A stretch of 15,521 nt of DNA from Dichomitus squalens LYAD-421 SS1 (Eukaryota > Basidiomycota > Agaricomycetes > Polyporales > Polyporaceae), in the NCBI RefSeq assembly GCF_000275845.1, contig NW_006766895.1, positions 244,951 to 260,471 of the forward strand. The letters are read 5' to 3'. How positions within the stretch are numbered: position 1 is the stretch's first letter; each line of letters begins with the position of its first letter. Of the stretch, positions 1-10,496 are shown in pieces. The translations under genes were made by a program, and so were the position numbers. The notes beneath the pieces were generated by a model. It made no database searches and was not told where the DNA came from. It saw only the letters and a list, made by a program, of their open reading frames with translations.

Positions 1-97
1 ACGGACAACTCGTATCGGAAAGTGGAGGGGACAGGATCGAACCCCAGACCTCGTGACGGCCAGGAGCGCCCATCCTCACTCACAGGCAGGTGACTGA

Positions 98-498
98 TGT
101 GACAGCAGGAGTGCTTACTCATTGGGAAGTGTCCGGACTCGGCACGACTCAGGTATTAGTCGTAAGGTCACCATGAGGCAGGTCAGAGGGTAGGACATGA
201 GGCAGAGAACTCTGACCAAACGATGGTCAATAGGTACCTGGTCTGTGCACCGTTGTATTAGTATATATAGTAGGGGGTCTGAGGCAGGGAACCTCAGACT
301 TGATCTTCTCGTCGATCCCCCATCTCCTCTGTAGGTAGCTAGCAGCCCTACCTTCTACTGCCCCTTCTAGTCTAGGGAATACACCTCTTCACATCTCTTG
401 CTGTGTCACCTCGGGTTGCTTCGCTTCTCAGCACCAACCTCTGCACCAGTAAGCTTTGCCCTTGTTTGTTTTGGTGGCACAGCTCGTTGGCTGTGACA
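98..498 (+). mobile_element. Probable solo LTR of a retrotransposon
   Basis: The segment starts TGTGACAGC and ends GCTGTGACA, which are 9-bp terminal inverted repeats with one mismatch and the usual TG...CA ends. A TATA-like box (gtatatatag) lies at 261-270. A perfect 8-bp stem with a 7-nt loop follows at 277-299 (gtctgagg / cctcagac), where the R region of an LTR would begin, and pyrimidine-rich sequence follows. About 400 bp is a normal LTR length in basidiomycete Gypsy elements. No gag or pol coding is seen on either side, so it is read as a solo LTR. The 5-bp flanks (actga / ctaag) do not match as a target duplication, so the element may be old or its exact ends may be wrong. Confidence 0.5.
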
Positions 499-1648
499 CT
501 AAGTTGCCATTAAGCGTGGGTAAGTCGTAAGAGTTAAGATGCACGGTTGAGACCATTAAGTTGAGCGAGCGCGGAAACGTTCCGCGCTGTCGTCGGGCAC
601 GTTTGCCCCTGTCACAACACTTGTACAGGCTTTCAATGGACCTTTACTTTACTCTGCTCCAGCAACAAGACACTCTATGGAGTTGAGGGTGAGTGACTTC
701 GAGTTATGTGCAGGAGAGCTAAGCGGTCTAAGGCGCTAAGCCATTAAGGGACTGCATGGTTTACTGATGAGAATGGTCGCCTACGGATGCCAAATCAAAA
801 ATTAGTACATAGGGAATAGAACTCGACCAGGTGCCTTTGTTGTGGCCACGTCTTGACCATATGATTCGTCAGAACAAAATCCTACGAGACGCGTATTCTT
901 GCAGTAACAGTTGAGTATGCAACATGGAGCTATGATTTCATTGCTAAGTAATGACAGAAATAAGTGTAAGAGATACAGTGTACGAGGCCATTGTAACGAC
1001 TGAAATGACGAAGGGAGGGAGTATGTAGACTTTGTGGTCGAACATACAAGACACTGAACACCCACTATGACAACACGACCTCATCCTACAAACAAAGTCG
1101 TCTGGCTCGCGAGGAAGAGCAATGTGCCAAGTGGTATCACAAGCGATATCGCCCACCCGATCTGCGAGCGCAAGTCGTCTCCACCGCCAGGCGTGTTGTT
1201 CGTCGCGGAAGAAACCTGGTGCTCCCCTGTGCCCGTCGCGATGTTCGAGCACATCGTCCGCTTCGGGCTCAAGCTGCGGACCACACAAGCGCTCGGTCGC
1301 CTAGATCACGCGTTGACCTTTAACTAATCGTCATGACCGGTCAAGCTGGTCAAAATCGGTCATGGCTTCGGTCATGACCGCGGTCATAACAACGCTGGTA
1401 GGCACGAGAGTGTAGCACCAAAACAAGTTCATTCCGTTACAAGCAAATCGCATGGGACAATACGCCTCATCTTAGGTCCATCTGGAAGTTATAATCTACG
1501 TATCACGGCCAACTTGAGACCGACAGCGTGGGGGACAGCTCGATTGCAACAACCACCGATCATCAGCTGGCCGCCTTCGCTCATTCGGAAGCATGCTTGC
1601 CCTTGCCCGGAAAGTCGCTGGGTCCCGGATGCTGAAAAAGATGCATCG
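499..1648. other. Intergenic stretch, no gene recognised
   Basis: Short open frames exist here (for example 1067-1327 plus and 944-1288 minus), but they overlap on opposite strands, lack recognisable motifs and show no plausible exon chain. The only structure noted is a cluster of GGTCA motifs and palindromes at 1329-1388. The right end is the 3' flank of the minus-strand DUF6534 gene. Confidence 0.5.
1329..1388. repeat. GGTCA / TGACC palindrome cluster
   Basis: In 60 bp the pentamer GGTCA occurs five times and its complement TGACC twice. They include a perfect 12-bp palindrome (cggtcatgaccg, 1369-1380) that overlaps a second 10-bp palindrome (gaccgcggtc, 1376-1385). The function is unknown. 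It could be a binding-site cluster or a decayed foldback element. Confidence 0.5.
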
Positions 1649-3122
1649 TCAACACGTCCGCTTGCTGACGCTGCTCCGCCGAGTGCCTACCTGCTCTTCG
1701 AGCTGTATAGCATCAGACCATCGGTGGTCCTCAGGCTGCGCATCGCCAAGCGTCGTCGTGTAGGTAGTAGTGTGAACCTTGTATTCCATCGGCGGGCCGA
1801 CTTCGGTCTGGGAAGTCGTGGACGGCCATCCGCTCCTTGGGAAGCCCACGACCACGCTAGCCGACGGGTTGATGCGTCCTCCGACGATGCGTATCCAGCT
1901 GTTGAAAATGACGAGCAGCGAGTTTGAGTAGAGCTTCGCGAGGATCGTGGCGATACAGCTATGGTAATCCGTGTCCGGTTCAGAAAAGTAGAGGACGATG
2001 TCGATGGTTGCGGCCACGGCTGTCGAGGTGGAGGCAGCTCAAGAGATAATCAACGACGAAAACTCTGTGGCCAGGGCTTACCAGTGAGCGTGCCGGTTTC
2101 TACGACGAGACGGACCAGCCGGTTGATTATAGCGTGCGTTTGCGCCGACCTCACGTCGTTCCGCAACAACTGTAACATGAATGATGTATAGCTCAGAGCA
2201 AAGCACCGTGCAAGAAGGACGGAACCCACCAGATACGCCATGAACGAAGCGATGATGATGTCGCACAAAGCACTCCCAGAGAGCCAGAGCTATTGTGCCC
2301 AAACCCACGTGAGGACATACAGCGACTACTCATGAGGGATTGGACATACTCCACAGCTCACGGCTGCTTTCTGCTGCAGACCCGCAAAGCTTCCAATAAT
2401 CTTCGCCTGTGCGCCCGTGACAATCGCTGCTGTACCTTGTGTCAACGCCAGCTTTCAGCGCGCGAGTCAGTAGGCATCATGGTCACACGTCTATATTCTT
2501 ACGACGGATATGACACCCTGCAGTGTCCGTGAGCGAGAGAGAATCCCGATGCGGTATGCATAGTACAATTGAACGGTGCAGCTCACTGACCAGGTAGAAC
2601 AAGCGTCAGATCTGGCGTCAGGCAAACGTGGTCGCTGGGACCTACCAACTCCGCTGAACACCGGGACTGCCAGCCATTCGTTCTGCATCGCACCGAGAAC
2701 CTCCAATTGCCCATAGCGTTTTGCATACGCGATGTAGACGTCGTTCGTCACGATGATAGTCTGGACGGTGTCCAAGGTCCATATTCCGTAGACCAGGCAC
2801 CGTGGGATCCATCCGTCCTTAGGGAAGGACAAGTAGTAGAGATCTGTCGGTGCACATAAGTTGTCAGCCGTCGAGTCATGTTCTATATGGACTGCTAAAG
2901 GTACGAACAGACTTGAACGCTGAGTACACCATACAACGCCCAGTTGAGCAGTGCTCCCAGTAACTTCATGCGAATATCAGAATCTGCTGATGCGCAAGGC
3001 AGACACGACGCATACCACAGGCGCTGCGCTAAATGAATGAGTTAGCGAATAGTCTGAAGGCCGTAGCAATGTACTCACATTGATCCTAGATCCGTCGGGA
3101 TCGTCACAGTAATCGTCGACAT
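1649..3122 (-). CDS. DUF6534 seven-helix membrane protein
   Basis: This is a predicted integral membrane protein of the fungal DUF6534 family, whose biochemical role is unknown. Nine exons give a continuous 333-residue frame with compatible phases: 3122-3079, 3028-3016, 2963-2909, 2843-2646, 2585-2503, 2451-2362, 2289-2230, 2169-2082 and 2019-1649. Introns are 50-72 nt. Exon 2 is a 13-nt micro-exon and the intron after exon 3 has a weak donor (gttcgt). Family landmarks in order are LLGALLNWALYGVLSVQ (helix 1), YYLSFPKDGW, LDTVQTIIVTNDVY (helix 2), TVQLYYAYRIGILSRSR, LALTQGTAAIVTGAQAK, LWLSGSALCDIIIASFMAYL, INRLVRLVVETGTLT, and the signature AKLYSNSLLVIFNSW near the last helix. A polar cytoplasmic-type tail of about 80 residues follows. 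The start ATG fits the family's short N-terminus (MSTITVTIPTDLGS). The gene looks intact. A paralogue sits at 10497-12685 on the other strand. The exact C-terminus could differ if a last small intron exists near 1690. Confidence 0.85.
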
Positions 3123-4368
3123 GAGGTACACGGTATATAGAGCACGACGATACAAGCTAGTGGTTCGTGGGGCGAGGTAACCACTTTTCGGCGACGCCCT
3201 GAAGTTTTTTATATCCACTGCGCGTGTCTGTTTGATGGGACGCAGCATGATGGGGTGCGCCTCGTTCAAGCTGCTCTGCGGTTCTCTTCGGTGGCGGTAG
3301 GATCACATCACTGTGGATCGGACTGCGTGCAGTACCCCGAATGGGTCTTCAATAGATTTTGCAACAGGAATTCCCGGTGCAAGGGTCGTCGATCCAGCAA
3401 ATCAACGGGAACCAATCAGCATTTTTGGAAGTTGGACAGTCATATGGTAATCCTAGAGGAAGAGAGGAGATTCTGGGGTTCTTTTCGCTCGCTCGTAACG
3501 TCGCACGCATGAGGGGCTGCCATAGAAGGAGATCAGTTCCGTTCGCAGAGCTCTTCAGAGATACTCACTGGCTGGAGAGTGAAGCGGCCCATCGTAGCTC
3601 TGGGATAAAGAATCTCATCGTCTCTTGTGGTACTTTTTATGTGCATGAATCACAGACCTTGGAGAACGAGGCATGCTGAATGACCTTGGACGGAATGTGG
3701 ACAGACAAGTTGTGCTCGCTGAGGCTCAGGCTGGGACTTACCTGTCACAAGAAAACAACTGTAATCTTTCGAGGAAGGTTCAAATTGAGCTACACACCTT
3801 CTGTGCGTGCAGAAACTGACAAGACATGAATGCCTGTTGTCCGAGTCAGGGACAATGAAGGAACGTCTTAGAACCGCGCGAACGCTGTAGGAGAGGCCAA
3901 AGCGCTGAAGCGCCGAAAGGCAACACGTGTCTCCCAGCTGCACTGAGCGTTCCCACGCCCCAGCGAGTCCTGGAATCCAAGAAGCTGCCCCATGTCTTCG
4001 CCATCTTTCAGCTTCATGCAGTATCAGACGGCTTTTCCAACTCACCGGCAGCTCTGCCCACATCGAGCGGCGCCAATCCTCAGTATGACAAGCCCACACA
4101 GCGTATATACCGCAAAAGGAGCGTGCATTCCCGCTGCGGCTTCCAGCTTATCTTCAGCGGCCTTCCGCAGGTTCTTTGGCATCCGGAGGACGAGTACTAC
4201 ATACACGGAGAACTAGTCCGCATTCCACGTAATATGTCTCGCGCGCGAAGATAGAACGCGATGGCGGAAGTCATGAGCACGCCCTCCTGCCCCATTCACT
4301 CCGAGGAACTCTCTTAAAGGAGTCTGTCTCCAGCTTGTCTCGTACTTAGAGCTTAGGCTTTACTCACA
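3123..4368. other. Intergenic stretch with possible unrecognised exons
   Basis: This lies between the start of the minus-strand DUF6534 gene and the start of the GMC oxidoreductase gene, so both promoters must be here. No complete gene could be built. Two stretches look coding-like on the plus strand: around 3345-3455, and the open frame at 3859-4254, which is described separately. The last 60 bases before 4369 are pyrimidine-rich, as is common upstream of fungal start codons. Confidence 0.4.
3859..4254 (+). other. Open frame without early ATG, possible exon
   Basis: A 131-codon stop-free stretch runs from just after a TGA (3856-3858) to a TAG (4252-4254). Its only in-frame ATG is near the end, so a simple ATG-to-stop scan misses it. 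The translation contains protein-like segments such as LPHVFAIFQLHAVSDGF and GLPQVLWHPEDEYYIHGELV, the second rich in acidic and aromatic residues. I do not recognise the family. It may be the last exon of a gene whose 5' exons lie in 3250-3850, or a relic. A 149-codon frame on the opposite strand overlaps it, so chance cannot be excluded. Confidence 0.3.
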
Positions 4369-7026
4369 ATGCCAGTAGTGTCGTACGAAGAACTAGCATC
4401 ACGCTCTCTCGATTATCTCATCGTTGGTGGAGGTACCTCTGGCTTGGCCTTAGCATCCCGGTATGTACTTCTTGCCTCCTCGGTTGAGGCATAGCTGACC
4501 CCGCGTAGGCTCTCCGAGAATGGAGATATCACCGTTGCCGTCCTCGAAGCCGGAGAGCATCATGCGTCCGCTCCCGAGATTGATATTCCAGGTACGTCCT
4601 GACGTCTATCGCTTAGCCACTACAATTGCTTGATTTACATGGTGGTCCACTGGCAGGCTACATCGGCCGCGCACTAGGCAATCCCAAATACGACTGGTCC
4701 TTTACTTGCGTTCCCCAACCCAATGCAAATAACAGAACCGTTCGTCAACCCAGAGGAAAGGGCCTTGGCGGGACGTCCCTGGTACGCACACCGAGCTATT
4801 CAGGTTCGGCGGTAGCGTGACCCCTCCGTAGATCAACTTCACAGGAATGTTCCGCCCCTCCAAGGCCGAAGTGGACGCGTTAGAGAGCGTCCTTGGTATT
4901 GAGGGATGGAACTGGGACACGATGCTGCACTACATGAAAAAGGTGTGCTGCCACAACATCGCCAAAAAGCATCTGCTGACGAACGCTCGCCTCGCGCAGA
5001 GCGAGACCCTTCAGCCTACAAAGCTATCCCACGCCGATGCTATCAAGTTCGCTGCTGACCCGGACCCCAACAATCACGGCACAAATGGTGAGATGTTCCG
5101 CATGCCTGCGTCCATACGTAGTCATCGATGGCGTGCATGAAGGCCCCATCAAGAAGTCATTCAGCCCAACATTCTACGAGCTCCACGCAGCATTGTACGA
5201 CACTGTGCAAACATTCGGCGTTCCGCGCAACCCAGACACGGTATGTATAGGCAAACACTCAGTGAAGACGAAGCACGTTCACGCAATATGTTCAGGGAAG
5301 CGGTAAGAACGACGGAAGTGTCATGTCATTCCTGTCCATCGACGCGACCACCGCCAAACGCTCTCACGCGGCCAACGCATACCTCGAACCGAACCTGAGC
5401 CGCAAGAATCTGCTGGTGCTTACAGGTGCGCATGTAACAAAGGCAGGTCTCTCTCCAGCTTCTGCCGAGCCGCTCTTGATAGTTTGTGTAGGTGATTCTC
5501 GAGCAAGATGGACCCTTGCAGAAAGCCATCGGCGTAGAATTTGTCAAAGATGGCACGACCAACCGCCTTGAGAACGTCCGCAGGGACGTCGTTCTCGCGG
5601 CAGGTAAGCAGGTTCCACAGGTGCGGGATGGATCGGACCTGACATTGGCGGCAGGCTCGTTCCAGACCCCGCAACTCCTGGAGCTATCCGGGATCGGCAA
5701 CCCTGACATCCTCGCCCAGCACGGCATCGACGTGAGAATAGACCTCCCTGGGGTAGGAGAGAATCTCCGTGAGCCCTATCATGAAAGCTTCATGTTCTCT
5801 CCCAGCTCATGACGCTTACCCACAGAGGACCACATCGGGATGACGACCATGGCCGAACTCGACGTCGACGAGCCTACATTGGACGACCTCGCGAATCCAG
5901 AGTTTGCTAGAACCCAAGAGGAGCTGTAGTAAGTGCTGATGTCTGAGTAACAGTCCTGGCGTGACGTCTGATGCGATGCTCCCTCTCATGATCAGCAAAC
6001 AAGGCAAGGGGCTTTTCGCTACCATCCCCGCCCAAGCATTCGTCTTCCTCTCCGCGGACGCCCTCGGTTCCCCGGAGGACGTTGCGCAATGGCGGGCGCA
6101 CGCGGACACTCATTGCACCAACACACTAGCCAAGGTCCTTCCGTCGCTGCGTTCCGGCCTCGAGAAGCAGTACGCTGTCCATCGCCAACTGTTCGACGAC
6201 AAGGAGCAGCCGCAGGCCGAGTGCGTCACCCACTTCCCCATCTCTGCCTGCGTCTCCGTCTCAACGACATGTGTTATTAACCTCTGTTACTATCTGTACG
6301 CAGACTGCTCATGTTCACGGGCTATCAGCGCATGCTGACCGCGCCCCCGGCAAAGCCCGGCGCGCGCTATCTCTCCCTCGTCTGCGCGCTCTCCCGCGCG
6401 CTCTCCCGCGGTACGGTGCACATCGCGTCTGCTAACCCCCTGGCGCCCCCGCGCATCGACCCGAACTACTTCGGGAACGAGGCCGACCTCGACCTCTACG
6501 TCCACGTCCTGCAGTACATGCTCAAGGTCCTAGAGACCGAGCCGCTGAAGCGTTTCGTAAAGGAACAGATAATGCCGAGGCCGGAGACGTTGGCCAAGGG
6601 GAGGGAAGGACTCGTTGAGTACATTAGGGAGAATTGTCGACAGGTGTACCACCCGGTCGGAACGGCCGCAATGATGCTGCGCGAGGATGGGGGCGTTGTG
6701 GACTCGAAGTTGACGGTGTATGGGACGCGCAATCTCCGTGTTGTGAGTACGCCTTTCGTTCCCGGCATTTACCGCTTATTCACGGGCCTGAGCAGGTCGA
6801 CTTGTCCGTGCTGCCCATGGTAGGAAGATTACGTTTCCTTATTGTCATATCCATGTCTGACACTCGCTGTAGGAGTTCGTCTGTCACACGCAATCGGTGG
6901 CGTACGCGATCGGCGAGCAGGTATGTTGCCTCATTGTGTCTCGAGTGCTCTTGGAGTACTAAGACGCTAACCATTCGACAGGCAGCAGACATACTGAAGT
7001 CTGAGCTGCTCGGAAGCCACAACTAA
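4369..7026 (+). CDS. GMC-family FAD-dependent oxidoreductase
   Basis: This flavoenzyme of the glucose-methanol-choline family oxidises an alcohol or sugar-type substrate using FAD; the specific substrate cannot be read from the sequence. Fifteen exons join in phase to 617 residues, the usual family size: 4369-4460, 4509-4591, 4657-4781, 4832-4942, 5000-5087, 5143-5240, 5296-5442, 5492-5603, 5655-5768, 5826-5928, 5996-6220, 6304-6742, 6796-6819, 6873-6920 and 6982-7026. The FAD-binding dinucleotide motif is GGGTSG (residues 20-25), followed by the ribose-binding glutamate in VLEAGEH. A near-match to GMC signature 1 surrounds GKGLGGTSLIN (about 92-102). Signature 2 is GSFQTPQLLELSGIG (about 286-300). 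The catalytic pair is His549 in YHPVGTAAM and His592 in HTQSVAYAIGE. No N-terminal signal peptide is visible, because the FAD fold starts at once, so the enzyme is probably intracellular, unlike secreted aryl-alcohol oxidases. The intron at 5443-5491 has a GC-AG boundary. The gene appears intact. Its convergent neighbour is YKT6. Confidence 0.93.
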
Positions 7027-7662
7027 ATTCTTTGAGTAAGACAGTATCTCGGGCCCCCACCCATGCTCTTGACTTGTATTATTGAAGTGATCGCTGTCTC
7101 AATTTGTCTGGTTACAAAGCCCCACGAGCGTCCAACAATCAGTGGGGCGATCGTAGATGCCACTGGTCTTCGTTTAGTGAGAGGCAATCCCGTGGGCGTG
7201 ATCAGAAATGGCAGGTTCGCATCTGCCATAGTTCCGAGCACATATACATTATGTATGCCTTTCATGAGGAAACGAGAGCGCGTACACTTATACATGGAAT
7301 TTGACGAGAGACTCACCGGGACCGCGTTATGCTCATTCTCGCTAACGGGGAAAAAATATACTGCAGCTAATCTGTGCAGGAAGTTCTCCGTAGGCGGCGG
7401 GCTGTTAGCCAATTCCTTGCAGTGAAAAGTTGCAGTGCGACTTGCTCTTGTCCGGCGCGCGAACGATAGACAGGTCTGGTATAATGCCGACAAGAACGGT
7501 CAAGAACGGTCGGGAACGGTGACATACTAATACAGAGCGAGCAGAGCATCTACGTCGAAAGGCGCAAACGGGGCGGTCCATGTGATGTCGGGGGATGCGG
7601 GGCGTGCAATAGTGGGTCATGACCATCATCTCTTGACCAGAGAACAATTGGTAGCATGTCCT
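7027..7662. other. Convergent 3' spacer between GMC gene and YKT6
   Basis: This 636-bp spacer holds the 3' ends of two convergent genes. A 120-codon frame on the plus strand (7063-7425) and a 156-codon frame on the minus strand (7023-7493) overlap almost completely. Neither shows a family motif, and both start close to the GMC stop. I do not call either a gene. A three-copy 10-bp tandem repeat is at 7491-7520. Confidence 0.5.
7491..7520. repeat. Three-copy 10-bp tandem repeat
   Basis: Two identical decamers (caagaacggt) are followed directly by a third that differs at two positions (cgggaacggt). It lies about 140 bp beyond the YKT6 stop codon, in the convergent spacer. It is probably a slippage product with no known role. 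Confidence 0.85.
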
Positions 7663-8462
7663 CTACATGATGAGGCAGCAGGAGTTTTGCTATAGGTGGA
7701 GCGATGAGTATCGAGGTCAAATGACATGAGCAAGCACTGCGCACCTTCTTGGCTGTCTTATAAAACATCTTACTCTGCATGGACAGCTCGTTCGACCGGT
7801 CCACTAGATCGTTGATCTTCTCCCCTCGCTGCAACACCGACTCGATCGTCTTGTGCTGCGATCCCAAAACAAGGCCAGAAAGACGTGCTAGTCAGTCGTT
7901 GCGCTGGTAAGCGACCGCGGGAGGAACGCACCAAGATAATCTTCGTCTCATCAAGTTCCTGTTGAACCTTCATAATCGCATCAGCCTGCCTGGGATCCTG
8001 ATACTTCTGCAGATAGGTATTTATTTCGGGGAAGGAAATGGCGGCGGGAGTGTTAAAGGACGCCTGGGGAACCTTGGCGATGAAGTCGTCGAGCAGTTTC
8101 GTCAGGAGCGAGAACGCAGGCCGAACGGGATACTCTTGATCTGCGATCAATACAGCTAAACACCATACCAGCATGCTGAGTCATCGCGCCTGCCTGACAT
8201 TCATCCGTGAACAACGAGACGAACCTGCGAGCTGCTCGGCGCCCCCACGGTTGTAGATGTGCGCGGTGTACACGTTCTCCTGGATGCTCTGTCGCTGTCC
8301 TTGTGGTGTCCGCTCCGCGACGGTCTTCGTGAAGAAGGACATAAACTCTGTGATGGAGCCTCGCTGGTAGAACGAGAAGGACGAGAGGTCGGACGCGCTG
8401 CTCAAAACTACAGCGGACTTGTTGGGAGGCGCAAGGACGACGGCGAGCGAGTAGATCTTCAT
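7663..8462 (-). CDS. YKT6: YKT6-like R-SNARE (synaptobrevin homologue)
   Basis: YKT6 is an essential v-SNARE that cycles between cytosol and membranes and acts in ER-Golgi, intra-Golgi, endosomal, vacuolar and autophagosomal fusion. Four exons give 199 residues, matching the family's roughly 200: 8462-8225, 8155-7932, 7855-7745 and 7689-7663. Introns are 69, 76 and 55 nt. The N-terminal longin domain (about 1-130) begins MKIYSLAVV and contains [18 protein letters not shown] and [21 protein letters not shown]. The SNARE motif (about 138-195) begins [13 protein letters not shown] and continues through [17 protein letters not shown] to MFYKTAKK. The zero-layer position is the arginine of QRGEK, as expected of an R-SNARE. 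A tiny last exon encodes QNSCCLIM, so the protein ends in CCLIM, the palmitoylation plus farnesylation signal that replaces a transmembrane anchor (CCAIM or CCIIM in animals and yeast). Nothing is broken. The gene converges on the GMC gene. Confidence 0.96.
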
Positions 8463-10496
8463 GGCTGAGTTCCTGGACTATCAGAAAAGGAAGCAGAGCA
8501 AACGGAACTGAAGAAACAGATCCTGAAATTCGAAGGGTCGTGGAGGAGGAACAGATGCCGCGGTGCTTTACGCCGGAGGAGCCCAGTCTGACGATATGAG
8601 ACACTGAACTCGGTGGACTGCTAGTGCTGGCCCACTTAAGCGCCCTTCGCATCAATCACCCGATTCGCCTAATCCGGCAAGTCGGCTACAGGCGTTAGCT
8701 ATACACTGCGAAACATCCCGCGCAACGATTCCAGCTGGAAAGCAGCGCCGATGGATGCCGATGGAAAGGCGGCTGGAATCCGGGAGGAGAGGGATTCGTT
8801 TTGACCAGCTGAAAAATCAGCTGGAATCCACCACTAGGGCGACGGGATACCATCAGCTCGGTTGGTGGAGGGGTAGGCGCCAGTGCGATCGCTGGTGGGG
8901 GTTAAAAGTCAAACGTTACACACGGGCAATCTTCCGATTTGTGGGCTCTTGAACCTGTCTTCGTGTATCGTTGCATCGCATGGCAGCAACTGCCCCATAT
9001 TTGTGAGCGTCTCATTGTACTGCAAGGCTTCTCAGCCATGCAGTACTGGGCGCATGGTGCTATATTGGCTTTCTATCTACCTTACTTCTCAGCCCGTGGA
9101 ATCCAGTTGGTGTTCCTTGACTTTCCAGCCGCCGCCGCTTCCCACCTGAAATCTATCGGCGCAATGTGTAGCGGTGTAGCCTCCGCTGACCGTAGACGGC
9201 GGGCTTGATGTTGTACCGCCGTCCTATCCATTATAGCGTGGTCTCCCTATTTACGACTGCTCGTCCTTGAAGACGAGGTTGAGGGGGTAGCCTCTCGCCG
9301 TTTGGGCCCTTTTATGGAGACATGATGATCACTCAATACCCGAGTCTTTGCCCCTGTGGGTATTGACATTTCTCTCTGAAACCTCCAACGAAACTGGAGT
9401 ATCTTTTCATCGGGAGGCAGGCTGAAGTTGATCGGGAGGGTACATCAATGCTTCCTGCATCTATATCCTCCTCTTTATCTTAATCGCTGCATCATGTTTG
9501 CTACGCTGCAACGACCTGAAGTGAGCATTCTCTTGCATGTGCTCACCCCCTGAAGCGTGATCTGTTGGCATGCGACACCTTGGTGCTGAATATGATGGCT
9601 GGGCAGATGTTCCTTCACGGTCTCATGGCCACTGAGGCCGTGCGGAACTGCTGTCAGTCTTGCCATGATAATGATTCAGCAGAGGGATCGCTGCCAGTGG
9701 GCAGATGAATCCGAGAAGAATCAGCCAGGGCAGTTCAATCTTGCACAGGGAGAGGGGATGCTGAACGTCTACCTACAATTTAAGGGAACTCTCTTGCATC
9801 TCGGCCACTATTAAGTCAAGCGGAACATGCATTCTTCTCACAATCTCGTCTATGTGTAGCGATAGGTGTTCTCATTGCGATTCCGGTGGCCCTGGTCATC
9901 TAACGAATATGCTTCGAGAAGCTGATCAAGCTGACGGGATCACAGCATGAACATGTATCGTGATAGAGGACTGCGGGCATTACGCGAATGTGAGACGGGC
10001 CGCCATGGAGGTGTTACCTGGCCACTAGAAAGGACTCGAGTCCACTAAATGCAAGTCCCGGAGGGGAGTTCCAGCTGGCAGGGAAGGTGTTTCAGATGGA
10101 CGTTTTACTAGGACCTCTAACACTCCAGTGATCTCTGCGGAAATGTGGTTGACTGTTGGAGCACTGTATGATCATTTATGGTAGTTGGTTCACTTGTGGG
10201 CCTTCTGGATATCTGTCAGCTTGCTTCTATGACTTCTATGGCTATCGGCGCCGATGGGACATCTGCGGGATCGCGGCGGGGCGGAGGGATGTTTGCTGGC
10301 CAAATCTAGAGGTGTTCGAGTTGGTCCCATTGGAATGTATTGAACTATGTAACAGGAATTATATGTGTACATCCTCCATCTGGTAGACGTGACCTTATAC
10401 TTCCCGACATCAGCGGCGATGATCGGAACATGATCCAGCAAGTATGGAGTATTTATATGGTGGTGCGTGGTCGAACTACTCGGTATCGCTGGACCC
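8463..10496. other. About 2 kb with no confident gene
   Basis: The left part must carry the YKT6 promoter. At 8727-8828 there is a small inverted-repeat structure, listed separately. Weak coding-like pieces occur on the plus strand at about 9492-9520, 9556-9705 (RDLLACDTLVLNMMAGQMF and on) and 9671-9814 (an ATG-started frame of 47 codons), but I could not join them into a gene or recognise a family. The frames at 8939-9208 and 10156-10386 carry no motif. It may hold a decayed gene. The right end is the promoter of the plus-strand DUF6534 gene. Confidence 0.45.
8727..8828. repeat. Short inverted repeat (GATTCCAGCTG arms)
   Basis: An 11-bp sequence (gattccagctg, 8727-8737) recurs as its exact reverse complement at 8818-8828. 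The left arm lies in a 12-bp perfect palindrome (ttccagctggaa, 8729-8740). A further partial copy (ggctggaatcc) sits between the arms at 8771-8781. No target duplication is evident. It could be a miniature foldback element or a binding-site array in the YKT6 upstream region, about 265 bp before its start codon. Confidence 0.5.

Noticed and set aside
98..1648. Full-length LTR retrotransposon following the LTR
   Set aside because: No primer-binding site directly after 498, no gag or pol motifs, and no second LTR copy in the window.
5326..5727. 133-codon minus-strand frame inside the GMC gene
   Set aside because: It is antisense to conserved GMC exons and its composition mirrors them.
5929..5953. 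A 25-nt intron with perfect GT and AG ends in the GMC gene
   Set aside because: The acceptor at 5995 gives a normal 67-nt intron in the same phase and joins EELY to KQGKGLFA, which fits the family better.
8053..8655. 200-codon minus-strand frame over YKT6
   Set aside because: It is a shadow of YKT6 exons in another frame, running through introns and the promoter.
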